Source: Zygnema cylindricum (taxonomy: Eukaryota; Streptophyta; Zygnematophyceae; Zygnematales; Zygnemataceae). From it: DNA of 64,000 bases. The first letter of the stretch is position 1. Each line of letters starts with the position of its first letter. This document shows, in pieces, positions 32,762 through 42,180 of the stretch. The notes under the pieces are model-generated. The model searched no databases and was not told the DNA's origin. It worked only from the letters and a program-made list of their open reading frames with translations. The translations under genes and the position numbers were made by a program. Location of the stretch: positions 1 through 64,000 of the forward strand of contig JBBHKE010003302.1 in the NCBI GenBank assembly GCA_037447655.1, given 5' to 3'.

Positions 32762-33722
32762 CTATTTTTCTTTCAACTCCCACAAATAAGTAAACAAACA
32801 TCCCCTCCCCTTTTTCCTTTTCTTTTTCCTTTTTCCTTTTCCTTTCATAAAACTTAAGTATTTAACACAGTGCATTAAATGAACTGAAATGATAATTATA
32901 TCACACATTTTATTTAACATCCTATTTTTCTTAAATTCAAGCAAAGATTTTATCCACTTTATCACTCTTTCATCCACACACAAACCGATTTCCCTCTTGC
33001 GATCCAAATAGCCAGCCCCATTTCCAATCTGCAACATACACCTAGATGCTAACCCTTTTACAGGCACATCTTCGTCACACCAAGTAGTGATGTCAAATCC
33101 ATCCACCCCCAAATATTCCCAAAAACCACTAGTCCCCACTAAGTTCCTCATAAGATCTATATCTTTCGTACTCAAATTTTTATCCATGATAATTACCCCC
33201 ATTTTCTGAACTTCCCTCACTCTCTCCCATGGAATTCTTTCCACTATTACTTTCTAATTTAGTTCCCAATAAATATTTCTTCTCCCCTAAACCTTTAATC
33301 AAATATTTCTCTTCTCCCCTATCCTTTAAAACCTCTTCGAGTTTCACTTCTCCCCTTTCCTCGGAATCCGTTGAAGTCTCCCTTTCCGACCAGTTTTCTG
33401 TTTCCCTATTGTGTATAAAATTATCCTCATTAATTTTATCTTTCCCGTTTTCACTTATGGATCCTAGATCTGACTTTCTCATTTCTAAATCATATACTCT
33501 ACACTCCTTGACATCCTCAAGTACCTCTTCTCTCTTTACTTCCCTTATACCTCCAAAAGCACACTGTTGCCTTCGAGCAATTTCTGTGTACTTTTCTCCC
33601 TTCCCCATTCTACCGATGTGAAGAAGCTCCAATTTTTCTTCATCCTCTTTCTCCTCTTCATCTTCGTCCTCCTCATCCACATTCCAACTTCTAAGTTTTT
33701 CCAAACAAGGGCATTCCTCCAT
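32762..33722 (-). pseudogene. Array unit 4 tail frame, frameshifted
   Basis: Carries the same extra C as unit 1 (near 33197), splitting the frame into 33180-33722 and 32762-33244. Confidence 0.88.
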
Positions 33723-34043
33723 ATAATGACCCGGTTCCCTTCAAAAGAAGCAAACCCCTTTTTTCAAAGCTCCCGTGCCTTTTCCTCTCCCTCTCTTTCC
33801 ACCAAAGTTCCGATAAGGTTTACCTTTGTCTTTCTTTCTCTCATCACGTTTCCGCTCGTCACCACCGTTCTTCTCATCACGCTTCCGCTCGTCACCGCCG
33901 TTCCTCTCATCACGATTCCGCTAATCACCACCAGCTGAAAATGCATTGACCCTGTCCTTTCCCCTACGAAGCTCCAAAGTGCTTTCCCTCACAAGAATTA
34001 TCCCCATGGTAAAGCTCCAAGTCCATGAGGAGCCATCCATTGC
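33723..34043 (-). pseudogene. Array unit 4 Gag nucleocapsid remnant
   Basis: As in the other units. Confidence 0.85.
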
Positions 34044-34745
34044 CTACATACGACAAATTATATTTTCGTACTCATCTGGGAGTTTCATAATTAGTGTATT
34101 AATCTTACTCTCCTCAGATTCTACATATCCCGCACTAGTAAGCTCAACATATAACGCAGCAATATCATTACAAAACTCTATCATGCTACCGCCTTTATAA
34201 ACGTAGGCATCTATTTCGTGTTTTACTAATTGCTGCCTCTGAATAGTCTCACTCTTATAAATCTGAGTTAGTACTTCCCATATCTCTGAAGACTTGGTTA
34301 GACTTAAAAGAGTGATAGCTATCAACTTAGACACATATCTAAGTATGAGATGTTTTGCTATAGTGTTTTTGTATTCCCATATTTTCCTGTCATTTTCTTC
34401 AGTTTTAATCCCTACATGTGGTACCATAGCTGAGAGCCTAGCTCCCCTCACCATAGGTGTCCCTTTTTCTTTCTCCCCTATTTTCCCATCCACGGAAAGG
34501 TTTTTCCCTTCACCTTCCGTTGCATCTGAACTCCGGGTGATATTCTGGACAGTCTCAGATGATTCTCCGTAGTAAGCTCCTCCAAAGCTAGGTGGCGGAC
34601 ATCTCACTTGTCCCGCAACAATTCCCCATAAGTGCTTCTCGAAAAGCAATCCCTCCATTGTAAACATCCAATACGTGAAGCCTGTTCCATCAAACATAGG
34701 CACCCTAGATGGTGGGCCCATAACCTGAAACTCTGAGACCTCCAT
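34044..34745 (-). CDS. Array unit 4 Gag, 233 residues
   Basis: As unit 3 (RLSAMVPHVG) with two private changes, TYWMFTM for TYWAFTM and WEVLTQ for WEALTQ. The start codon lies inside LTR 5. Confidence 0.75.
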   Translation of the reverse strand: MEVSEFQVMGPPSRVPMFDGTGFTYWMFTMEGLLFEKHLWGIVAGQVRCPPPSFGGAYYGESSETVQNITRSSDATEGEGKNLSVDGKIGEKEKGTPMVRGARLSAMVPHVGIKTEENDRKIWEYKNTIAKHLILRYVSKLIAITLLSLTKSSEIWEVLTQIYKSETIQRQQLVKHEIDAYVYKGGSMIEFCNDIAALYVELTSAGYVESEESKINTLIMKLPDEYENIICRM

Positions 34746-35919
34746 TGGCCCTCAGAGTATGCAGATCCAAAAGAAGCTAATCTAGATATTGCCGACTCCA
34801 AGTTAATATAAACCCAAGTGACTGACCCCTTGACAGTCAGAACCCCAATATAGATTCACCCCTGTGAAATAACACTTTCTGTGTGCTCAGTTCCACCACA
34901 GAATGCAAAGTTAGAATATGAGATTTGGACACATTCACCCACTTTGACTTTCCCTTAGAAATACAGCCACCCTGGCAGACAAAAACTCTGACCGACTACA
35001 CCCCTGTGTAGCCTAGACTCCCCTGAGTCCGCAGCAAAAAGAATCACTGAAAATGGTCAAGTAAATTGATAGTTATGGCTGGCCAAAGTTTGCCATTTAT
35101 ACAGGGTGCTCTCTGGGAGAGGCAGCTGCCTACCCAAAATTTATCTAAGTCCTATTCCCTCTCTAAAACTCTATCTACTGAAGTACGGCACCAATCAAAT
35201 TACAGTATCGTACATAAAAGTACAGGTGCCGGTGTACTTTATGTACGGCCATTGTACGACATGGCAAAAATGTCGACACGTGTCATATCCGGATTTGTTC
35301 CCGTAATCTCCGGAGTTGCCGCAATCCAATGTAGTGTTACCACGTGTCACTTAATGTGGCGGTGATCGCAAACCGCCAAAATCGTACGCCGCGATCTCGG
35401 CATCCTTCGCGGCCGTCCGATCAAATTTGGATTTCAATCGTGGCCGTCATAAATACCTGCGCGGTATTCTTTCCGGCGTCAAACAAACCGCGCGGTATTT
35501 ATTTCGTAATCGTACCGTACGTCCTACTTTCCACAACTGTTTCTATGCAGTATGCATATAGTTCTAGTTAAATGAATTATTCTTATAGTAACTATTTAAA
35601 TAAATATCATACCTCTTAATATCTAATACAATTTAGACTATCTGGATAATTCTACCGGCTATTGCGGGTGTGACAAGTGGAAGGTACCACGATCAAATCC
35701 TGGACCTGGCAAAACTATCTTTTAGAGAAAACCCCCTATAAAACAACTGTCTGTCTCCCTCTAGACAGCACAGGCAGCCATGGCTAACTCCTCCTTCAGT
35801 CTTCAGTGACTGCGACAAGTGTGGGGACTTGAGGAGGAGTTAGAGGCAGGCTGTCAATATCTACTATTTTGCTTTTTATTTTGCAATCTCTAGACCTAGA
35901 AAATACTTGAATTCCAACA
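34726..35919 (-). repeat. Array LTR 5 (right terminal)
   Basis: 1194 bp. On the minus strand this is the 5' end of the element. It has private changes near 35681 (GTGGAAGGTACCACG for GTGGCAGGTACCAGG) and near 35801 (CTTCAGTG for TTTAGTG). Confidence 0.95.
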
Positions 35920-36195
35920 TCATTGACTCCTCGGGTGGTGATTTTGAACTAAGACATCGGTCTCGGAATCAAATCCACCAATCCCCCTTTCCCTCGCGTG
36001 AAGAAATTTCCTCTCGAATTCGAAAAATACGAAACTGATAAACAAAAAGGAGATGTAAAAACCGGCAAAAGAGGAGGAAAAACGTAACAATCAAGATTGG
36101 TTCGATCAGCATATCGCGGAACGCCCAAAGGATAAAACACCAGGAATGCCTCCCGCACCGGAATTAGACAATGAAAGTGAGGAAGCACGAGGGGG
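35920..36195 (+). pseudogene. Gypsy gag-pol linker, after the array
   Basis: Continues the linker from 22018 with one copy of TCATT. The composition is Lys/Arg-rich (for example FPRVKKFPLEFEKYETDKQK) with stops. No motif is recognised. Confidence 0.5.
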
Positions 36196-36813
36196 GTGGG
36201 CAAGAGAAATCGGAGGAACCCGGTTCCCCTATTTTTTCGCCAAAAAACTCAACCTCCTTCCTCCAAACTAGTAGTTATTCTAGTAAGGCACCTCATGCCC
36301 TACGCCCTCACCCATGTGAAAACATTAGCCTTGTCATATAACCTGCCTGAAGAAACTCTCATTCATGCACAAAGAAGGGAAATTCACTCGGGAAAGAAGC
36401 GAAGGGACCTGTCAGACCAGCCGAGGTCAGTCTTTTGGTCCGCTGACCCCAAAACCCTTATGATGGATAGGGATTACAAGACGTTATCTGTGGCGCTTAT
36501 CCTACACAGGACAGGGAATTTCAAAATTATCAAGTACAGAGGATATCAGGATGTAGTGGTCGACACCGGTCCATTACCCAATTTGATAACTACTTCGGCT
36601 TTGCAGAAAATGCTCGAGGAACACCGGCCGAAATTTTTCCCCAGTAACATATGTTTGAGCATGGTTAGCAGTGGGAACAAGCCGGTATACGGAATTATCA
36701 AGGTTATGCTGATTGAATTCTTATATGACGCGGGTCAGAGAGTCCAAATCCAGCTTCCCTTCTTGGTGGTAGAAGTTAAGCAGTTTGAAATTCTACTGGG
36801 GATGGCCAGCTAG
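36196..36813 (+). pseudogene. Gypsy aspartic protease region
   Basis: A 205-codon open stretch. Residues about 118-128 read DVVVDTGPLPN, with the catalytic DTG at about 36561. This is followed by LITTSAL, IKVMLIEFLY and FEILLGMAS, the last matching the conserved ILG-hydrophobic flap end of retropepsins. It would cleave the gypsy polyprotein. The usual DTGAS is DTGPL here. The upstream 100 residues are basic and of unknown role. A stop at 36811 and shifts follow before copia B at 36965. Confidence 0.75.
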
Positions 36814-36959
36814 TCAAGGTTGAATATGGATTTAAGTGTGTGAAAAGAGTCGTTCATAGTCCAGGACCCTAAAAATCCGGAAAGGGCCTAAGTGGTCGTA
36901 CCCCTCGATTTATTGAATCGCGGAAAACCAATGTTCTCGTTTCCAAATGTTATCTTGTT
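36814..36959 (+). pseudogene. Gypsy spacer between protease and methyltransferase, 5' part
   Basis: Contains frames FIVQDPKNPERA and VPLDLLNRGKPMF with stops. Interrupted by copia B after the duplication TATGT (36960-36964) and continued at 44266. Confidence 0.5.
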
Positions 36960-36964
36960 TATGT

Positions 36965-38006
36965 TGTTGTTTTTGGAAACCTTTAGTCCTCTCTTTATCT
37001 CACTACTATATTGCTTTGCTCCGCTAAGTTTGACATCGCAGTTGGAAACCTGTAATCCTCTCTTTATTTCGTTTTTATGCTGCCATGCTGCGCTGCTCTA
37101 ATATCACTTTATTTCGTTTTTATGCTGCCATGCTGCGCTGCTCTAATATCACAGCTGCGCTGGTAGAACACCGCAGCTATAGCAGCTTGAGTGAAAAGTG
37201 CGCTGCTCTAAAACATCACAGCTGAGCTGATAAAGCACCGCAGCCATAACAGTTTGTGTGAAGGATCAATTGTCTTAGACAAGATTTAGTTATGTATGTA
37301 ACTCCAAAGAAAGTACACAGACTTGGTACACCTCAGGCACACGTGTCGGTCCGTGAGGGAGTTAAGGTTGTTTGATCTGGACGACGAAGTACAAATTCAT
37401 TTGGGGACCAAATTTACACGTGGAGGTTGATATTCAGTGGGGAACAAATGCGTAGACGGCGGACGGAGTTTGCCATCATTCTTGGAAGAGAAATATTGAT
37501 TGCGCCGTCATTTCGGTGAACGAACTTTTGTTGCACACTTTAGCGGCGGCTAGAGTTAAAAGATTGATGTAAATACTTTGTACGGTAGACGGTGAAGGTT
37601 TAGTTTGGTAAATATTTAGTGTACTTGTGGATCGCGGTAATTGTGGTACGGTTTAGATCAGTTGTAGGCTCACTTGTATATGTAGGACTTAGAATATTTT
37701 GGAAGCTAAGATTTCCTTGTATGAAAACTGCGAAGCAGTTTTTGGGGTTTTTGAATTGTAAGATCATTATGATCTTTTGGCAAAACTTTGTGAAATTATG
37801 CAGGTGTTTTCTTTGGTGTATTTTCTATGTTGTGGCAAATTTGCACACCTAGTGTGAGTGTGGTTTTCTTGGGACGTCATTATGAAGGTTGTCATTTGTG
37901 GGTATTCGTGAGAGTTTCCACTTTGTACTTTGATTGTGATTATGGCAACTGTTGCTGCTGCTGCTTCTTCTTCTTTTTCAAGGGCACCAGCTGCCTCAAA
38001 TCAACA
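36965..38006 (+). repeat. Copia B 5' LTR
   Basis: 1042 bp, TGTTGTTTTTGGAAACC to CAAATCAACA. It has a 45-bp direct tandem duplication (37063-37107 and 37108-37152) absent from the 3' LTR. ATG at 37942 opens Gag 65 bases before the LTR end (21 codons and two bases), giving MATVAAAASSSFSRAPAASN. Confidence 0.93.
37063..37152 (+). repeat. 45-bp tandem duplication in LTR
   Basis: Two adjacent copies beginning TTTATTTCGTTTTTATGCTG and ending AATATCAC. The 3' LTR has one copy, so it arose after insertion, or in this LTR only. Confidence 0.9.
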
Positions 38007-38780
38007 GGTTATGGGCCCACCCTCACGGATCCCGGTGTTTAATGGAGAAAAATATATGCATTGGGCTGATTTGACTAAATCTTACCTTAAGCAAGTAAAA
38101 TTGTATGATGTGGTTTCTGGTGTTCTTCCGGATACGGACCCAAAATTTGAAAAGAAAAATGAGGATGCATTACATATTCTCAAATTTATTTTGTCGGAAG
38201 ACTTAAATATAACATATATTCATATCTCTACGGTATCTGAATTATGGAAGAGTTTAAGAGAATCTCATGTCATAGCTACTGAGCAGAATGAGGTTATAAC
38301 TGCTGGAAAATTTTGGGATTATAAATATACTGGGGGTGATATGAAATCATACTGTAGTGGTTTGAAACTTTTGTTGTCGGAAAATGCATGCTTCGGGGGA
38401 ATTTTCCTCCCTATCATCAAGCAATGATTTTAATGAGAGGGCTTCCTACTAAATATAAAGGAGCCTCAGAACACTTAAAGAGGTTACAGAAGAGTAGATG
38501 GACTATAGCTGTAGCCGAATCTTACATTCTAGAGGAAGAGGGAAATCACATAGCATTAAAAGGAGGACATTCAGCAATAGCTTACAATGCTCAGACATAT
38601 ATGCCGGCTGGATTTTCAGGAAATATGAATTTTACTCCTAATTTGAATTATAAGCAATATGATAGATGTGTCTATTATTTTGGTCAAGGTCATGTTTTCC
38701 GGCTGTGTCCGGCATTTATAAAAGCATGTGAAACAAGAATTTATCGTGCGGGATGGAAGGTTCGATCGGAGGATTCATCA
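37942..38780 (+). pseudogene. Copia B Gag, one frameshift
   Basis: From the LTR ATG: an alanine/serine-rich leader of about 22 residues, then VMGPPSRIPVFNGEKYMHW (the copia Gag F-x-G-x-x-Y-x-x-W start), VSELWKSLRESHVIATEQ and KSYCSGLKLLL. A frameshift near 38390 moves to a second frame with ILMRGLPTKYKGASEHLKRL and a degenerate zinc knuckle CVYYFGQGHVFRLC (about 38668-38709), in which the second Cys is Tyr. The second frame continues into pol without a stop. An upstream in-frame ATG at 37930 would add MIVI. Confidence 0.88.
38007..38021 (+). other. Copia B primer binding site (half-tRNA-iMet)
   Basis: GGTTATGGGCCCACC directly after the LTR, identical to the sites of the other subfamilies and translated as VMGPP within Gag. 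Confidence 0.88.
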
Positions 38781-40223
38781 CCAAAATTTTTGGCATCAAA
38801 ACTGCTAATTAAAAATGCGGCTTTCTTTGCAATCGACGAGATGGAACAAGATAATCCAGCGGAAGAAAAAGACGACATGGTCAGATTTCCGCTATCAAAT
38901 GACGATGAATTCTTTGCTCTTGCGAAAGATCTCATGGAGGGACCTCGAGAGAACGGGTGGATTATGGATTTCAGGTGCTCTTCCCACATGTGCGACAATT
39001 GGGCTTACTTCAAAACCCTTACTCCAATTCCCACTCGTCGGATTTATTACGCGGATGATAGCGGTGTGGAGGCTACGGCAAAAGGAAGCGTGGAGTTAGC
39101 ATGTGACATCAATGGTCAGATTGTAAAGAGAACTCTACATGATGTTCTCCATATCCCAAAATTTAAGAAAATTTTGTTTTCCACTTCGGTGGCTAAAATG
39201 AAAGGATTTGAAATTTTGCAAAAAAATGGGAAAAAGGTAGTAAGCAAAGATGGGAGAGTAGCCTTGGTAGGAACTAGAGGCCCAAACTTGTTATACCAGA
39301 TGGACTTGGCTAATGAAATTGACTTTGCATACTCCAGTGTCTTTTCGAAAAATGTTTTGTGGCATAAGAGGCTCGGACATGTTCATCATGAAAGGCTTGA
39401 TAAAATGGTAAAGCAAAATATGATAGATGGTGTCAAATTAGGACAAAAATATTTTCTTATATGTGATGGTTGTGCTTTGGGCAAGCTTCACAAGCTGCCC
39501 CTACCTCAGACCACGGATAACCGGGCCACGGATTTGCTGCAAGTAATTCATTCAGATGTGTGGGGACCATCAAAAGTTCCTTCCTTTAGTGGCAGTCGGT
39601 TTTTTGTTACTTTTACAGATGATTTCTCCCAATACAGCAAGGTTTACTTTATGAAGAAGAAGAGTGAAGTGTTTACTCACTTCAAGCATTTTCGGCTTTG
39701 GGCAGAAAAACTTCACGGGAAGTCGATTCTCTCCCTTCGGTTCGACAACGGAGGAGAATATATTTCTAATATATTTTCAGATTATTTAAAAGAAAATGGC
39801 ATCTCTCGTCAATTTACGGTTCCCTATACTCCGGAGCAAAACGGCGTATCGGAAAGACTTAACCGAACTTTAACAAAAAGTGCAAAATCTATGATGTTAA
39901 ATAAAGGGATAGATTTTAAATTTTGGGGTGAAGCTTTCTCTTGTGCATCTTATATTAAGAATAGAATAAAAACTAGAGCCGTAAAAGATAAAACACCCTA
40001 TGAAGTGTGGACCGAAAGGAAACCCAATGTGAGTCACTTACGGGTTTTTGGTAGCAAATGCTTTATTTTAGATAATCTTCCTATTTCTAAGCTTCATCCG
40101 AAATCAGTTCCCATAATTTTTAAGGGATATGATTATGATTCCGTAGGCTATAGAGTATACAATATGGATAGAAAAACTCTTCAAGCTGCTAGAAATATTC
40201 AGGTTAAGGAAGAAAGTCACTAG
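38781..40223 (+). pseudogene. Copia B protease and integrase
   Basis: Part of a 611-codon open stretch (38388-40223). The protease site should read DSGASSHM but is DFRCSSHM (Asp at about 38967), so the catalytic Asp stays while Ser-Gly is lost. The flap region LHDVLHIPKFKKILFSTSVA is intact. Integrase has WHKRLGHVHH and CDGCALGK (HHCC site) and the triad D in HSDVWGP (39555), D in RFDNGGEY (39743) and E in QNGVSER (39852). The C-terminal GKR-like region ends VYNMDRKTLQAARNI. TAG follows, and the frame goes on as VDVFGMTNFEK. The integrase is the least damaged in the window. Confidence 0.93.
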
Positions 40224-42160
40224 GTTGATGTCTTTGGCATGACAAATTTTGAGAAAAATGCCAAAATTCAAGAATATGTAATTTTTGAAAATGTTCCTCT
40301 TCAATCTGCGACAAGTTCTTCCTCATCTGTCGGAGGAGAATCATCTCCTATCCATACTCCAACCATTGCGATGGTTCAACCAGTAGGACCTACTTGTCCT
40401 CCTCCTCTTCCTCCACCTCCTCCTTCTCCTCCTCGGAGGACACGGTTGGCTCCAACAGTTCTAGCCTCAAATTTTCCGAGGGGAACAAGGCAAAGCTGAA
40501 GGTTTGCGAGGCTGCAAAGCTGCGCTGCGAGCCTGCGAAGTGAACAGGTGGAGCATGCTCTATTTTCAGCCACCACGATGGAGCCGGTCACCATACAAGA
40601 AGCTTTTTCAGCCTCAAAAAGGGATCAATGGATTTCCGCAGCGAATGACGAAATGCGATCGATAATGGAGGCCTCAAACTGGGGAGCTTATGGAGCTTCC
40701 ACCGGATCAAAAAGCCATCGGGTGTAAGTGGGTTTTCAAAATGAGGTTGAATCCGGATAATTCAATTGAAAGGTATAAGGCTAGGCTTGTTGCAAAAGGC
40801 TATAGTCAAAAGGAGGGAATTGACTACGAAGAGACTTTCTCACAAGTTGTCCGGTTTCCAAATGTTAGAATTTTGTTGTCTTTAACAGCCATTGAAAATA
40901 TGGAATTACATCTAATGGATGTTAAGACGGCTTTTCTACATGGAGATTTATAGGAAGTGATCTATATGAAGCAACCTCAAATGTATGCACAGAATGGAAA
41001 AGAAAATTTGGACTTTAAGTTGTTGAAATCCTTGTACGGACTAAAGCAGGCTCCACGTCAGTGGAATCTAAACAAGATGAGTTTCTAACTAGTCTCGGCT
41101 TTGTAAGGATTAGCTCAGATCACTCAGTCTATGTTATGAAATTGGAAGATGGGATTATTTACATTGCGCTGTATGTAGATAATTTGCTGCTACTAAGTAA
41201 GTCATTAAATGAGATTAACAAAATAAAGGCAGCTTTGAATTCCAAGTTTGAAATGAACGATTTAGGGGAGGCAAAGTACATTCTCGGAATTCAAGTAGAA
41301 AGGGATAGAGATTGGAGAATAATCTATCTAACGCAGCGTGAAGCGATTGGGAACATGCTTGAAAAGTTTGGCATAGCAGAGGCAAAGGGAAGTGCCACTC
41401 CCATGGAATTTAAGCAAAAAGTGTAAGGCACGGAGACCGATGGAGGAGTCGTTTCTGATGACACCTTGGAATCGAGGAGGCAAATTCTATGGCTGCCATT
41501 CGATATCGTCAGATTGTTGGCAGCCTAATCTACTTCATGAACTGCACACGCCCAGACATCGCGGCTGCAGTTGGTACTCTAATCCGGAGTTTACAAAATC
41601 CGAGGAGATCGGATAGGGAGGCAGCAAAGAGGGTCCTTCAATATCTTGCAGGGACACGGAATCTACAACTTGCTCTCGGTGGAGATGAAGTTAAAATTCA
41701 GACTTGGAGCGATGCGAGTTACGAACACATGCCAAGCCGCCGCTCCACTATCGGATTCATTCTGAAGATTGGAAATCGAACATGCTGCTAGAGCAGCAAA
41801 CTTCAAAAAGTCACAGCTCAGTCTACAATGGAGGGTGAATACATGGCAGCCAGCTCAACTATCAAGGAGTTACTTTGGGTAAAGTCTCTCCTTCAAGAAC
41901 TTCATTTCATGCAATCTAGACCTGAAATAGTGTGGTGTGACAACCAGGCACCTATAGCGATTGCATCTAACCTAAGTCATCACTTCAAAAGCAAGCACAT
42001 TGATATCAAGCTACATTTTGTCTGAGAGAAGGTGATAAACAAAATTTTAAAGCTTAGTTATTTGCCAGATGAGATGATGGTAGCAGATATGATGACTAAG
42101 CCTTTACCTGCACCTAAATTGAAGTTTTGTAGAGAGGCATGCGGATTTAGTGACTGATAG
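40224..42160 (+). pseudogene. Copia B reverse transcriptase and RNase H
   Basis: A proline-rich linker (PPPLPPPPPSPP, about 40400-40435) leads to [15 protein letters not shown] (about 40696-40742), [27 protein letters not shown] and SLYGLKQAPRQWN. The catalytic YVDD is YVDN (41172-41183), which should kill polymerase activity. RNase H: LIYFMNCTRPDIAAAVGTL, IQTWSDASYEHMPSRRS, QSTMEGEYMAASSTIKEL, WCDNQAPIAIASN and MVADMMTKPLPAPK. Stops at 40951, 41086, 41424, 41789 and 42023. The part from 41192 is present again at 50634. Confidence 0.93.
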
Positions 42161-42165
42161 AGTGT

Positions 42166-42180
42166 AAAGGTTTAAGGGAG
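42166..42180 (+). other. Copia B polypurine tract
   Basis: Purine-rich AAAGGTTTAAGGGAG just before the 3' LTR. Confidence 0.65.

Larger units (their letters stand above)
22024..35919 (-). mobile_element. Copia tandem array: five LTRs, four internal regions
   Basis: 13,896 bp made of a 3175-3176 bp period. LTRs are at 22024-23217, 25200-26393, 28375-29568, 31550-32743 and 34726-35919, each 1194 bp. Internal regions lie between them. The whole array is flanked by one perfect 5-bp duplication TCATT (22019-22023 and 35920-35924), and no duplication is seen at internal junctions, so it behaves as one integration. Units are almost identical. The internal part has gag plus a tail and no pol. The family is the same as C2. 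It interrupts the gypsy gag-pol linker. Confidence 0.95.

Noticed and set aside
22024-35919. Ordinary satellite DNA or CRISPR-like array
   Set aside because: The 3.2-kb unit is an LTR plus gag body with primer site. It is a retrotransposon multimer, and CRISPR arrays do not occur in this kind of genome.
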